A stretch of 64,000 nt of DNA, taken from positions 1 to 64,000 of the forward strand of contig CABYNZ010000001.1 of NCBI GenBank assembly GCA_902520485.1, given 5' to 3'. The stretch is from an uncultured Prochlorococcus sp. GTDB taxonomy: Bacteria > Cyanobacteriota > Cyanobacteriia > PCC-6307 > Cyanobiaceae. Each line of letters starts with the position of its first letter. Position 1 is the first letter of the stretch. Under the pieces are notes generated by a model. The model saw only the letters and a program-made list of their open reading frames with translations. It did not search any database and was not told the origin of the DNA. Shown piece by piece: positions 17,300-26,657 of the stretch. Position numbers and translations under genes: made by a program.

Positions 17300-18494
17300 T
17301 TTTTATAACAATATTTATATCATCAACCATTTTAAGACAAGCTTTGTTTTCACCCAGTCTTTTTTTGGCATTTTCATTACATGAGATCATAAACTTCTTA
17401 TTTAGCTGTATGAGATATATTATTTTTATGATCAATTTTATTGTCTGATTGATTTGATCATTTTTATCTTTGTAATTATTAGCACAAAAAACATATTTTC
17501 CAAGCAAACGTCTTTGCGCTTCTGCAAAAGTTTTTGTAAATTGTGGACCTTTACCTTCAATCTGAATAACAGGTTTTCCTAATCCAATCGCCTGCTCTGC
17601 TGCTGTTCCTGCCATGCTGATACAGCATTTACTTTTCAATAATATTTTGTCAAAATTATTCCAATATATATTCACTTCTAAAAATTGATATTGGAATTTC
17701 AAGAGATTATTATCTTTTATGGTTTCTAGTTTTAACCATCCTCTTTTTTGAAATATCTCCTTTATTCTTAATGATGATAGAGCATTAACTATTGCAAAAT
17801 TAAACTTAATTTTTTGAAAATATCTTAAATCTGACAATGCCTCTAATAGCTCTAAAATCAAAACAAAATTTTCTAAATTCTCAGGGAATCTACTTCCTGG
17901 AAATAATCCAATACTAAATTCAGCTTTCTTTAATTCTTTGTTTCTAGGAAAAAACTTATCCATAAATGGGTTTCCCAAAAAAGATACTTTCTTTTTTAAT
18001 TGCAAAGTTAAATCATTAGCTGTAAGAGAATCTCTGGTATATATTTTTTTTGCTTTTTGTGAGAGCAAGAAAAATTTAGAAAGCCATGGTAATTTCAACT
18101 TCCCTTCATAATGACTTGAATAAGCAACTAGATAAGTAAAAAAATCTTTCTTACAAATCCATGCAAAAAAAACTGGCACAATATCTCCAACTACAAAAAA
18201 ATAATCATATTTTTTTCTTATTTTAAAAGTTAAATATAATCTTTTTAGAAGATAAAAAATTTCTCCTCCAAATATCTCAGTAAGTCTTCCCTTAAAAGAA
18301 TTATAGCCAATTCCTCCAGTACTAAATTCTTGAGTTTTACCGATAATCTTAATTTTTTCTTTTTCGTAATGCTTTCCTATACCAACAATTGGCAAAGCAT
18401 GAACAGAGTAACCACTTTTTACTAATTGTTTAGCTAAGAGACTGCCAGATAGATCTTCTCCATGCCCATTACTTAATATTAAAATTTTAAACAA
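17292..18494 (-). CDS. Lipid-A-disaccharide synthase-related protein
   Basis: A glycosyltransferase-B-like protein of about 400 residues. It begins FKILILSNGHGEDLSG and has the block SMAGTAAEQAIGLGKPVIQ, typical of the nucleotide-sugar binding half of LpxB/MurG enzymes. I recall it as the cyanobacterial family TIGR03492. True LpxB differs, and the substrate is unknown; a cell-envelope glycolipid is a guess. It follows the TPR gene by one base and overlaps the following small membrane protein. Confidence 0.8.
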   Translation of the reverse strand: MFKILILSNGHGEDLSGSLLAKQLVKSGYSVHALPIVGIGKHYEKEKIKIIGKTQEFSTGGIGYNSFKGRLTEIFGGEIFYLLKRLYLTFKIRKKYDYFFVVGDIVPVFFAWICKKDFFTYLVAYSSHYEGKLKLPWLSKFFLLSQKAKKIYTRDSLTANDLTLQLKKKVSFLGNPFMDKFFPRNKELKKAEFSIGLFPGSRFPENLENFVLILELLEALSDLRYFQKIKFNFAIVNALSSLRIKEIFQKRGWLKLETIKDNNLLKFQYQFLEVNIYWNNFDKILLKSKCCISMAGTAAEQAIGLGKPVIQIEGKGPQFTKTFAEAQRRLLGKYVFCANNYKDKNDQINQTIKLIIKIIYLIQLNKKFMISCNENAKKRLGENKACLKMVDDINIVIKND

Positions 18495-18495
18495 T

Positions 18496-18924
18496 TTAAA
18501 ATTCCAACCATTTTTTTATTTTGGTTAACTCAGGCCAATCTGGATATCTACTTAATCCGTCTTCAACAGATTCTTTCAACTCAGTTTTCACATCTGGCAT
18601 CATCATAGACATTTTTTTTATTAACTCAATATGATCCCTAACACCTTTATTATTGGTAGCCAAAAGAGCTAAAGATAAATTCATTCTTGCTTGTGGATCT
18701 TGCTGATTTAATCGAACAGCTTGTCTGGCAGCTGCCAAAGCTTCTTCATTATTTTTCAAAATTAATTGGAGCCACGATAAACAAGTCCAAGCAGCAAAAT
18801 GATTTGGGATTTGCTGTATAATTTTTTGAAAATCTTGAACGATTGGAATCAAATCTTGCCCTGCTTTATATTTTGATAGAGCTGCATTAAAATCCTCTTC
18901 GATGGGATTAATTTCGTTATTCAT
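18496..18924 (-). CDS. TPR-repeat protein, 142 residues
   Basis: A short helical protein with at least two tetratricopeptide-like units (around AAWTCLSWLQLILKNNEEAL and the motif LNQQDPQARMNLSLALLA). It has no signal peptide and probably acts as a protein-protein adaptor in the cytoplasm. It sits between the A-type Fe-S carrier gene and the LpxB-like gene with gaps of six bases and one base, so the three are probably one minus-strand operon. Confidence 0.8.
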   Translation of the reverse strand: MNNEINPIEEDFNAALSKYKAGQDLIPIVQDFQKIIQQIPNHFAAWTCLSWLQLILKNNEEALAAARQAVRLNQQDPQARMNLSLALLATNNKGVRDHIELIKKMSMMMPDVKTELKESVEDGLSRYPDWPELTKIKKWLEF

Positions 18925-18930
18925 TATTTA

Positions 18931-19323
18931 TTAAACTGCAAAGGAGCTTCCACAACCGCAAGTTTGAGAAGCATTGGGATTTACAAAATTAAAGCCACCT
19001 CCAATTAATTCCTTACTAAAATCTAATTGCATTCCATAAATATATAAGAGACTTTTAGGATCACAAACTACTTGAAAGCTTTGATCAGCTTTTAATGAAT
19101 AATCATAAACTTTATCATCGGGATTGATTTCATTAGTTCCTATAAAATCCATCGTATAACTCATTCCACTACAACCACCTGATCTTACTCCTACCCTTAG
19201 TGCTTTTTTATCAATTTGGCCCTTTAATAAATTTGAAATTTGTTCAATAGCATCATTCGTAATTAAGATACCTTTGCCATCATCAGAATTTTTAATTTGC
19301 TGTTTAACTTCTACATTTTCCAT
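18931..19323 (-). CDS. A-type iron-sulfur carrier (IscA/SufA/HesB family)
   Basis: Holds or delivers Fe-S clusters or iron. With the ATG at 19323 the protein has 130 residues, and the three ligand cysteines are in place: Cys51 in SGGCSG and Cys122 and Cys124 in the TCGCGSS tail. Two other ATGs upstream (19347 and an earlier one) give longer versions; none has a good ribosome-binding site, so the start is uncertain. It heads the run with the TPR and LpxB-like genes and is divergent from crtQ. Confidence 0.88.
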   Translation of the reverse strand: MENVEVKQQIKNSDDGKGILITNDAIEQISNLLKGQIDKKALRVGVRSGGCSGMSYTMDFIGTNEINPDDKVYDYSLKADQSFQVVCDPKSLLYIYGMQLDFSKELIGGGFNFVNPNASQTCGCGSSFAV

Positions 19324-19422
19324 AAACAAAGGATTTCTACTATTCATAATATAAAAACTTAATCGATAGGATGCATAGAACAAACAATATCCAAACTTGA
19401 TTTGTTATAATTTAAGAAAAAA

Positions 19423-20877
19423 GTGAAAATTGCAATAGTTGGTTCTGGATTAGCTGGTCTTACAGCAGCAGTCAATTTAGTTGATGAAGGCCACGAAGTA
19501 GAAATATACGAGAGCAGGTCTTTTTGGGGAGGTAAAGTCGGAAGTTGGGAAGATAAGGATGGCAACCACATAGAAATGGGCTTACATGTATTTTTTTACA
19601 ATTATGCAAATCTTTTTAAATTAATGAAAAAAGTGGGAGCTTTAGATAACTTACTCCCGAAAGATCATACTCATCTATTTATCAATAATGGTGGGAATTT
19701 AAAATCTTTAGATTTCAGATTTCCCTTAGGTGCTCCATTCAATGGACTAAAAGCTTTTTTCACCACCGAACAACTTACTTGGGTAGATAAGTTGAGAAAT
19801 GCCTTAGCTTTAGGGACAAGTCCAATAGTTAGAGGATTGATAGACTATGAGGGCGCAATGAAAATAATTAGAGATCTTGATAAGATTAGTTTTAAAGAAT
19901 GGTTTTTAAACCATGGTGGAAGTGAAAAAAGCTTAGAAAGAATGTGGGATCCTATTGCTTATGCTTTGGGATTTATAAATTGCAAAGATATTTCAGCAAG
20001 ATGTATGCTAACTATCTTCATGATGTTTGCTTCAAAAACAGAAGCCTCAAAACTTAATCTGTTAAAAGGTTCCCCTCATAAGTGGTTAACTCAACCTATT
20101 GTCGACTACATCACTAACAAAGGAGCAAAAATCCATCTTAACCATAATGTAAAGGAAATTATTTATGAAAAGGAATCTCCCTCTTATTCAGTTAGTCAGT
20201 TAAAAATATCTTCTCCTGACGGAACTAAGACCGTGTTTGCCGATAAATTTTTAGCTGCCTGTGATGTTCCTGGAATAAAAAAAATCATTCCAAAAGAATG
20301 GTATCAATTTAAAGAATTTGAAGGATTAAAAAAACTTAGAGCAGTTGCTGTTGCCACAATCCAATTAAGATACGATGGTTGGGTTACCGAATTACAAAAA
20401 GATAATACTGGAAATACACCAACTGGACTAGATAACCTTCTTTATTCTGCTGATGCTTCTTTCAGTTGTTTTGCTGATTTAGCACTAGCAAGTCCAGCAG
20501 ACTATAGAAAAAAAGATATGGGATCACTTCTCCAATGTGTTTTAACTCCCGGAGATAGATGGATGGGAAGATCTACAGAAAGAATTACAAAAGAAATAGA
20601 TAAAGAGGTTCGCCGTCTATTCCCATCCTCAAAAAACCTTAAATTACTTTGGAGTAATGTAGTACAAATTCCACAATCACTCTATAGAGAATCTCCTGGT
20701 ATGGAACCTTTCAGGCCCGATCAAAAAACATCTATATCTAATTTCTTTATGGCAGGTAGTTACACAAAACAAGATTATATAGACTCCATGGAGGGAGCTA
20801 CAATGAGTGGACATTTAGCTGCTGCTGCAATTTTAGAGAAGAAAGCAGAATTAGCAAAAAATCTTGCGGTAAGTTAA
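19423..20877 (+). CDS. crtQ: Zeta-carotene desaturase CrtQ (ZDS type)
   Basis: Flavoprotein that desaturates zeta-carotene to lycopene in the carotenoid route. The GTG-initiated protein of 484 residues opens with the dinucleotide-binding motif [10 protein letters not shown], followed by [13 protein letters not shown], and ends with the FAD-binding segment [17 protein letters not shown]. These are plant-type ZDS/PDS features; the [12 protein letters not shown] block favours ZDS over phytoene desaturase. An SRPBCC gene follows three bases later, as in other cyanobacteria. Confidence 0.93.
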   Translation: MKIAIVGSGLAGLTAAVNLVDEGHEVEIYESRSFWGGKVGSWEDKDGNHIEMGLHVFFYNYANLFKLMKKVGALDNLLPKDHTHLFINNGGNLKSLDFRFPLGAPFNGLKAFFTTEQLTWVDKLRNALALGTSPIVRGLIDYEGAMKIIRDLDKISFKEWFLNHGGSEKSLERMWDPIAYALGFINCKDISARCMLTIFMMFASKTEASKLNLLKGSPHKWLTQPIVDYITNKGAKIHLNHNVKEIIYEKESPSYSVSQLKISSPDGTKTVFADKFLAACDVPGIKKIIPKEWYQFKEFEGLKKLRAVAVATIQLRYDGWVTELQKDNTGNTPTGLDNLLYSADASFSCFADLALASPADYRKKDMGSLLQCVLTPGDRWMGRSTERITKEIDKEVRRLFPSSKNLKLLWSNVVQIPQSLYRESPGMEPFRPDQKTSISNFFMAGSYTKQDYIDSMEGATMSGHLAAAAILEKKAELAKNLAVS

Positions 20878-20880
20878 CTA

Positions 20881-21351
20881 ATGGGGACTTGGCTAAAACA
20901 CGACGTAATAACAGTTGTTAATGCGCCTCTTGAAAATGTTTGGAATACATGGAGCGATTTAGACTCAATGTCACTTTGGATGAGCTGGATTGAATCAGTA
21001 AAAACAGTTGATGAAGAAACTAATACCTTACCAGATTTAACAGAATGGACATTGGCTGCAAATGGTTTTAGGTTCAAATGGAAAGCTCAAATTACAGAAA
21101 GGGTCGAAAAAAGCAAACTTAAGTGGAAATCTATAGGAGGTTTACCAACTGAGGGATCAGTAGTTTTCGAAAGTAAAACTGATCAAATCACAACGGTTAA
21201 TTTAGCCATAACTTATGAATTACCAAAAATGATTGCTCGGTTTATGGAAGAAAATATTTTAGGCAAAATGGTTACAAACGAATTACAGGCCAATATTGAT
21301 AGGTTCAAAGATTTAGTTGAAAAGAACTATACAAAAAATTTTTCTAACTAA
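20881..21351 (+). CDS. SRPBCC (START/polyketide cyclase-like) protein
   Basis: A 156-residue protein with the N-terminal strand VITVVNAPLENVWNTWSD and the pattern of alternating beta strands and a long C-terminal helix typical of the SRPBCC fold, which encloses hydrophobic ligands. It starts three bases after crtQ in the same direction. That tight link suggests carotenoid or other lipid handling, but I infer this from position alone. It ends by overlapping hemD on the other strand by eight bases. Confidence 0.82.
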   Translation: MGTWLKHDVITVVNAPLENVWNTWSDLDSMSLWMSWIESVKTVDEETNTLPDLTEWTLAANGFRFKWKAQITERVEKSKLKWKSIGGLPTEGSVVFESKTDQITTVNLAITYELPKMIARFMEENILGKMVTNELQANIDRFKDLVEKNYTKNFSN

Positions 21352-22153
21352 AAATATTAATTGCTACCTCTAGAAGTCCTTCAAAAGTATATTTTTGTGC
21401 CTGACTATCAACTCTTCCAAAAACCTTATTACATATTTTTGTTGTCTGAGGTCCAATAGTTAATAACTTAATTTGATCAAAATATTCTAACCATTGTTTA
21501 CCAAGTTTTTTTTCTAGTAAAAAAGCAGCATTTACTACGGTTTTACCGCTTGAGAAAATAATTGCATCGACTTTTCGATTAGAAATAATATCAACTGTTT
21601 CTTCCGGAATTGAGTCAGGACATCTAGTTTCATATGCAGCAACCTCAAAAACACGCGAACCAGCCTTTCTAAATTGATCTGCAATTAAATCCCTACCACC
21701 TGTTTGAACTCTTGGTACAAAAACTCGAAGTCCATAACCAGATACTGGGAAATTATCAATTAAACTTTCAGCAACAAATTCTGGAGGTATGAAATCAGCC
21801 TTAATCCCAAAATCATCAAGAGTTTTTGAGGTTTTTTCTCCAACTACTGCGATTTTTGTTTTTTTTGAACATTCTTTTAATGAACTATTAAAGTATCTAA
21901 GTCTTTTATCAACAAATTTGATCCCATTACTACTGGAAAAAATAATCCAATGAAAATCATTTATTTGATTTAATGCATCGTCCAGAGGATTCAAATCATC
22001 AGGATCACCAATACTTATTGCAGGCAAATAAAATACATTAGCGCCCTTGCTTGTGAATATCTTTTTTATATCCAATATCCCTTCTTTTGATCGAGTAATA
22101 ATTATATTTCTTTGATCAAGGGGTAGATCAACTATTGGCATCCTTGTCCTCAA
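21344..22153 (-). CDS. hemD: Uroporphyrinogen-III synthase HemD
   Basis: Cyclises hydroxymethylbilane to uroporphyrinogen III, the common precursor of heme and chlorophyll. The 269-residue protein has the bilobal HemD pattern: an N-terminal IIITRSKEG block, the mid-section GEKTSKTLDDFGI, and the C-terminal DAIIFSSGKTVVNA and TIGPQT blocks. HemD is poorly conserved, but these blocks are typical. The start may be the ATG at 22153 or the one at 22141; both overlap rbfA. Confidence 0.88.
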   Translation of the reverse strand: MRTRMPIVDLPLDQRNIIITRSKEGILDIKKIFTSKGANVFYLPAISIGDPDDLNPLDDALNQINDFHWIIFSSSNGIKFVDKRLRYFNSSLKECSKKTKIAVVGEKTSKTLDDFGIKADFIPPEFVAESLIDNFPVSGYGLRVFVPRVQTGGRDLIADQFRKAGSRVFEVAAYETRCPDSIPEETVDIISNRKVDAIIFSSGKTVVNAAFLLEKKLGKQWLEYFDQIKLLTIGPQTTKICNKVFGRVDSQAQKYTFEGLLEVAINIFS

Positions 22154-22520
22154 AATTATTATTTTGATTTTTATTTTTTAATTCATCGAGAAGTTTCAAG
22201 ACTGATAATCCTTTATCAAGAACAACATCATCTTTAAAAATTATCTCTGGAACTCTTCTCATCTCTATTCTTTTTCCTAAACTATGCCTTATGGAGCTTT
22301 TAGCACTATTCAAGTTTGCCACAATCTCTTTCCTCACTTTCTCTTGAGCAGTTGAAGTTATGTAAATTTTACAGTGTTGCAAATCACCTGATAAATCAAT
22401 CTTAGAAATATTGACGAAATGATCTCTAATTAGATCATTTTCTAAATCATTCTGCAAAATAAGGGTTATCTCTTTCTTCATAAGAGAAGAAACTTTTGCA
22501 AGACGGTAATTATTTGGCAT
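22128..22520 (-). CDS. rbfA: 30S ribosome-binding factor RbfA
   Basis: Helps 16S rRNA maturation in the small ribosomal subunit. The 130-residue protein has the RbfA N-terminus NYRLAKVSSLMKKEITLIL, a KH-like core with the IYITSTA strand, and the conserved IRHSLGKRIEMRRVPEIIF segment. It starts one base into the DUF751 stop codon (TAATG) and its 3' end overlaps hemD by up to 26 bases, so three genes are coupled on the minus strand. Confidence 0.95.
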   Translation of the reverse strand: MPNNYRLAKVSSLMKKEITLILQNDLENDLIRDHFVNISKIDLSGDLQHCKIYITSTAQEKVRKEIVANLNSAKSSIRHSLGKRIEMRRVPEIIFKDDVVLDKGLSVLKLLDELKNKNQNNNFEDKDANS

Positions 22521-22729
22521 TATGGTTGTAAATTTATTGGATTTATCATCGCTTGCAAGACAAAATAAAAAGTTATGAAAGCACTCAAGACAGAAGATAT
22601 CAAACCTACTATTGTGAGTGGATTTGATCTATTCTTAAATAAAGGTTCAAGCAAAGCAACCAGTCCCCCAACAATAATGGATATCAAATACTTTGGATAT
22701 CTAGCAACATTAGAGAAAAATTCGCCCAT
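22520..22729 (-). CDS. Ycf33/DUF751 family small membrane protein
   Basis: A 69-residue protein with two hydrophobic helices (around ISIIVGGLVALLEPLF and VLSAFITFYFVLQAMI), matching what I recall of Ycf33/DUF751, a cyanobacterial and plastid family of unknown function. I use the ATG at 22729 because a GGAG lies four bases before it; a GTG at 22738 is possible but overlaps that GGAG. It overlaps rbfA by one base (TAATG). Confidence 0.8.
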   Translation of the reverse strand: MGEFFSNVARYPKYLISIIVGGLVALLEPLFKNRSNPLTIVGLISSVLSAFITFYFVLQAMINPINLQP

Positions 22730-22783
22730 CAGCTCCACAAATAGAATACTTTTTTAGCTAAATTTTAACAAACATTAAACAGC

Positions 22784-23509
22784 ATGATTACATTATATCA
22801 ATTTAGGCATAGTGCTTTTTGTTTAAAAACAAGAATGGCTCTTCATGCAAAAAAACTACAATATCGAGTTGAAGAAGTAACACCTGGAATAGGCCAATTT
22901 GAAATCTTTAAATTATCAGGTCAAAAACAAGTACCTGTAATTGTTGATAGTAATGATCAAGTTATCAATGATTCTTCAACTATTTGCGAATATATAGATA
23001 AAAAAAATGAAAATAATCCACTCTTTCCAGAGGACCCAATATTATTTGCACAAAGCAAACTAATTGAAGACTGGGCAGATACTACAATGGCTACAACTTG
23101 TAGAAAATCTTTAATAAAATCTGCAATAGAAAACCCACAGCTAAGAACTGCATTACTTCCAGATGAAATACCTTCTTCAGTTAAAAGTATCGTTGATAAA
23201 TTACCTTTTGAAAATCTTAGTAAAATTTCTAATGTAGTTTTGTCTTCTAAAGATAATTTAGAACTCCAAAAATTACTGGAAGCTTTATCAAAATCCTTGG
23301 TCAACAAGAAATATTTAGTGGGAGATAGTTTATCAATTGCAGATATTTCAATTGCTGCTCAATTATCCCTTCTTAAATTTCCAAAGTCTGCAGGACCAAT
23401 TCTTTCAGGTGAAGGGAGTCAAGAATACATAAACAACCCTTATTTAGAAAATCTTTTTATGTGGAGGAACAACTTAGAAGAATATCTTTTTAGTGCTAAC
23501 TCTCAATAA
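22784..23509 (+). CDS. Glutathione S-transferase family protein
   Basis: A 241-residue protein with an N-terminal thioredoxin-like domain. The block MITLYQFRHSAFCLKTRMAL places a Ser/Cys pair near the expected catalytic position, QVPVIVDSN supplies the cis-proline and NDSSTICEYID the glutathione-contact Ser. A helical C-terminal domain with KYLVGDSLSIADISIA follows. It is cytosolic. The substrate is unknown. It starts divergently from the DUF751 gene and converges on the next secreted protein, overlapping by 14 bases. Confidence 0.85.
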   Translation: MITLYQFRHSAFCLKTRMALHAKKLQYRVEEVTPGIGQFEIFKLSGQKQVPVIVDSNDQVINDSSTICEYIDKKNENNPLFPEDPILFAQSKLIEDWADTTMATTCRKSLIKSAIENPQLRTALLPDEIPSSVKSIVDKLPFENLSKISNVVLSSKDNLELQKLLEALSKSLVNKKYLVGDSLSIADISIAAQLSLLKFPKSAGPILSGEGSQEYINNPYLENLFMWRNNLEEYLFSANSQ

Positions 23510-24203
23510 ATTTAAACGTCAAATTGTATTGATTTGTTTTTATGGCATGAATAGAAGGATCACCAACTTTTGAACCATAAGAAACAATATATTGCACTCC
23601 ACAAATTGATGGTTTAATTGAATTATCAACTTGCAATATTTCTTCGGAACATTTTTGAAATTTACTAATGGTCTCTACCTGATTAATCCTTGAAGCGCCT
23701 GGTTTATGGGCTGTTTGTATAACGAGCTCATCTGCGAAAAATATATCATCATCTTGGATCTGATTTCTCCCGGTAATTCTTGAATCGATATAAAAATCAT
23801 CTTTTAAATAAGTAATTTGATTATTAATAGATTGCGGATCATTTACAACCTTGATTAAGGTGTCACCAAAAATTGCTTTTCCAATAGATTCAGAATTTTT
23901 TGCACGATTACCAACAATTAAATCTGAATCATTCTTGAAGAAATTTACTTTATAAATAACTGGCTCTTCTGAATCATTATCTATATCTTGAGAAGTAACA
24001 AGCCAATTCCCCTCGAACCATTTAGGATAAATTAAATCCTTGGAAGTATCCGATAATTTAAAATTTGGCAGATATAAGTCTGGCCATTGATTTACGCGAT
24101 ATTCCAAAAACTCTCGTACGTTAGAATCTACTAGAGCAAAAGAACTTTCTAAAAAAATTCCTTGAAAAATCAAGCAAAGAATTAATCCAAGAAGAATTTT
24201 CAT
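23496..24203 (-). CDS. Exported cyanobacterial protein of unknown function (DUF6816-like)
   Basis: The 235-residue protein has a signal peptide (MKILLGLILCLIFQGIFLES, then ASF-type cleavage region) and a beta-rich body with two Cys residues (Cys193-type and the SICGVQYIV block), so it probably lies in the periplasm or thylakoid lumen. The segment YPKWFEGNWLVTSQ and the general layout match what I recall of DUF6816. No catalytic motif is visible. It is divergent from the CRR7-like gene with one base between start codons. Confidence 0.65.
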   Translation of the reverse strand: MKILLGLILCLIFQGIFLESSFALVDSNVREFLEYRVNQWPDLYLPNFKLSDTSKDLIYPKWFEGNWLVTSQDIDNDSEEPVIYKVNFFKNDSDLIVGNRAKNSESIGKAIFGDTLIKVVNDPQSINNQITYLKDDFYIDSRITGRNQIQDDDIFFADELVIQTAHKPGASRINQVETISKFQKCSEEILQVDNSIKPSICGVQYIVSYGSKVGDPSIHAIKTNQYNLTFKFIES

Positions 24204-24204
24204 T

Positions 24205-24453
24205 ATGTCAAATCCACTAATAAGAGCATCAGATCATTATGTATTATTAGAGCCAGATTCAAAAGAAAAAATTGTATCAAAGCAAGAAGCAATTTTATGG
24301 TTGAAGAATTGGCTTAGTAAGACAGAAACACAAACAATATATCAAAATATAGAAGATCCTGATCAGGCATTTTTTGAAGAATTATTGGAAAGCACTTATG
24401 AATTAGAAATAAAATTCGGATACGTTATCAAATGGTTTGCAGTAAGAATTTAA
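24205..24453 (+). CDS. CRR7-like protein (DUF3571), NDH-1 related
   Basis: An 82-residue soluble protein with YVLLEP near the N-terminus and the closing GYVIKWFAVRI, the two conserved blocks I recall from CRR7/DUF3571. In plants CRR7 is needed to assemble the chloroplast NDH complex; the role in cyanobacteria is less clear. The window also carries ndhO. The short length and the start codon one base from a divergent gene fit a small, separately regulated protein. Confidence 0.65.
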   Translation: MSNPLIRASDHYVLLEPDSKEKIVSKQEAILWLKNWLSKTETQTIYQNIEDPDQAFFEELLESTYELEIKFGYVIKWFAVRI

Positions 24454-24458
24454 CCATA

Positions 24459-25016
24459 TTAACTAATTATTTCCTTATGAATTGCATTAATTATTTTCAT
24501 AGCGACTTCTTCAATATTTTCCCTTTTTACTTGAATTCTTAGATCTGCTTGAGAATACAAATTTTCTCTAGATTGAAAAATGCTCATATATAAATCATTT
24601 AAATTCTTTCCCTGAAGAAGTGGCCTATTTTCAATTTCATTTTTCAATCTTTCAATTGCTATATCTTTGTCGAGATCTATCCAGGCAATAATTCCCTGTC
24701 TTAAGATTCCCCAGTTTTCCGATTTGGTAACTATTCCTCCACCAGTTGAGATTACTAATGAAGGAATTTTGATAGTTTCTTTAAGGCAGTTTGCTTCTAA
24801 TTCACGGAAATTATCTTCTCCTTCATCATTAAAAATTTGATTGATAGATTTTTTTGCCAACTTTTCTATTAACGAATCTAAATCAATGTATTTATACTTC
24901 AATAATTCAGCCAGCTTCAAACCAGTTTTTGACTTACCAGAACCCATCATTCCAATTAAAAATATGCTTCTGCCCTTAATTGAATGAACTGTTTTTTCGA
25001 TAATGGATTGTTCCAT
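24459..25016 (-). CDS. aroK: Shikimate kinase AroK
   Basis: Phosphorylates shikimate in the pathway to chorismate. The 185-residue protein has the Walker A GMMGSGKSKTG (about 22-32), the shikimate-binding FRELE segment, ISTGGG and the RP motif in the lid (IENRPLLQG). Length is normal for the family, with a short N-terminal extension. It is convergent with the CRR7-like gene and divergent from the pterin synthase gene. Confidence 0.95.
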   Translation of the reverse strand: MEQSIIEKTVHSIKGRSIFLIGMMGSGKSKTGLKLAELLKYKYIDLDSLIEKLAKKSINQIFNDEGEDNFRELEANCLKETIKIPSLVISTGGGIVTKSENWGILRQGIIAWIDLDKDIAIERLKNEIENRPLLQGKNLNDLYMSIFQSRENLYSQADLRIQVKRENIEEVAMKIINAIHKEIIS

Positions 25017-25066
25017 AAAGACAAAAGCGTATTTAAAACCTTAAGATAGTATTATCGCAGATAGTT

Positions 25067-25993
25067 ATGACTTCTACACAATCCAAACCACTACATGGAA
25101 AAGGACGTGAATGCGTCATAACTCGACGTGCCTGCTTTAGTTCTAGTCACCGTTATTGGCTTCCTGAAAAAAGTCCAGAAGAAAATTTATCTCTTTTTGG
25201 AAAGTGCAGTATTGCACCAGGTCATGGTCATAATTATGAACTTATTGTTTCAATGGGTGGAGAACTAGACTCTGATGGAATGGTACTTAATCTCTCTGAT
25301 GTAAAACACTCTATTAAAGATAAGGTTACCGGACAATTAGATTTTCGTTTTTTAAATGATGTCTGGCCTGAATTTAATGTTAAAAATCAAGAGGGTATAC
25401 TTCCCACAACTGAAGCATTGGTAAAGGTCATTTGGAGTCGTCTAAAGGATGATTTACCTCTTACAAGTCTAAGGCTATTTGAAAACCCAAATTTATGGGC
25501 TGATTATTTTGGAAAAAACATGGAAGCATTTTTAACAGTACAAACTCATTTTGCAGCCGCTCATAGACTTGCAAAAGAAGAGATATCCTTTGATGAAAAT
25601 AAAAAAATCTATGGGAAATGTGCAAGAGTTAATGGACATGGTCATAACTATCTTGTCGACATAACTGTAAAAGGAGAAATTGATAAAAGAACAGGAATGG
25701 TTTGCGACTTATCTTCCCTCCAAGAAATAATAAATGAATTAGTTGTTGAGCAACTAGATCATACTTTTCTAAATAAAGACATCGAATTTTTCCAGAATTG
25801 TGTTCCAACTGCTGAAAATATAGCTTTATATATTTCTGATATTCTTAAAAATCCAATTCATGAACTTGGTGCAATATTACACAAAATAAGACTCCAAGAG
25901 AGCCCAAATAATGCTGCAGAAATTTATGTTGATCAAAAACTAACCAATTCATTGAAGTTGAAACTTGAAAATAGTTTAGTCTCACAAACTTGA
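25067..25993 (+). CDS. Tandem-domain 6-pyruvoyl/6-carboxytetrahydropterin synthase
   Basis: Two PTPS/QueD domains in one chain of 308 residues. Domain 1 (about 15-150) has zinc histidines His28, His53, His55 and catalytic Cys47 (FGKC). Domain 2 (about 154-290) has His166, His191, His193 and Cys185 (YGKC). The Asp-His pair of the catalytic triad is intact in domain 2 (Asp231-His232 in LDHTFLN) but domain 1 has LDFRFLN, with Phe93 in place of His. Both keep the late Glu (139, 278). It may make a tetrahydropterin or queuosine precursor. Its stop overlaps the next start codon (TTGA), so it is coupled to a RibD/DHFR-like reductase. Confidence 0.88.
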   Translation: MTSTQSKPLHGKGRECVITRRACFSSSHRYWLPEKSPEENLSLFGKCSIAPGHGHNYELIVSMGGELDSDGMVLNLSDVKHSIKDKVTGQLDFRFLNDVWPEFNVKNQEGILPTTEALVKVIWSRLKDDLPLTSLRLFENPNLWADYFGKNMEAFLTVQTHFAAAHRLAKEEISFDENKKIYGKCARVNGHGHNYLVDITVKGEIDKRTGMVCDLSSLQEIINELVVEQLDHTFLNKDIEFFQNCVPTAENIALYISDILKNPIHELGAILHKIRLQESPNNAAEIYVDQKLTNSLKLKLENSLVSQT

Positions 25994-26640
25994 GTATCCC
26001 AAAAGTAATAATTGTTATAGCATCTAGTCTTGATGGGAGAATTGCATTTCCTGGAGGTGGAGAATCACATCTTGGAAGCGAAGAAGATAAAAAAATGTTA
26101 AATCAACACTTATCAATGGTTGACGCCACCATTTTTGGTTTAGGTACTTTAATAGCTCATCAATCAACTTACCTCATTAAAAATCTTAATGGTAATGACG
26201 AAGTAACAATATCAAAAAAACAACCAATTTCTATAATTGCTTCAAATAGCAAAAAATTTAATAGTAATTGGGAATACTTTCGGCAACCAATTAGAAGATG
26301 GCTAATAAGCTCAAGTAAAGTTGATAATTCGTCGAATAATGACTTCGAGAAACAACTCTTTTTCGAAGATTCATGGAGTAAAACTTTAATTTCACTTAAA
26401 AAACAAGGGATAAATGATCTAGCTCTTTTAGGAGGTGCAAAACTTATAAATTCATTCATAAAAGAGGATCTAATAACAGATATAAAAATTACAATAATTC
26501 CACAAATTATTGGAGGTAAATATACATGGATCCCTCCAGAAGAAACAAATGAGATTTTTAATCTAAAAAGACTATGGGAAATAAAATCAATTAAAAATTT
26601 AATGAATAATGAAATCCATATTCATTACAAAAAAATTTGA
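25990..26640 (+). CDS. RibD C-terminal/dihydrofolate reductase-like protein
   Basis: A 216-residue protein of the RibD_C fold, related to dihydrofolate reductase. It has IASSLDGRIAFPGGGESH, the block VDATIFGLGTLIAHQSTY, and LALLGGAKLINSF (NADPH-binding Gly-Gly). The TTG start overlaps the stop of the pterin synthase gene by four bases, so the two are made together. No deaminase domain is attached, so it is not a full RibD. It could be the reductase for a pterin made by its partner, or a riboflavin-pathway enzyme; I favour the first on position. Confidence 0.82.
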   Translation: MSIPKVIIVIASSLDGRIAFPGGGESHLGSEEDKKMLNQHLSMVDATIFGLGTLIAHQSTYLIKNLNGNDEVTISKKQPISIIASNSKKFNSNWEYFRQPIRRWLISSSKVDNSSNNDFEKQLFFEDSWSKTLISLKKQGINDLALLGGAKLINSFIKEDLITDIKITIIPQIIGGKYTWIPPEETNEIFNLKRLWEIKSIKNLMNNEIHIHYKKI

Positions 26641-26657
26641 AATAGATTCAATAATAA

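Noticed and set aside
19359..19571. Minus-strand frame across the start of crtQ
   Set aside because: It lies opposite the well-supported crtQ N-terminus and encodes no recognisable protein; a shadow frame.
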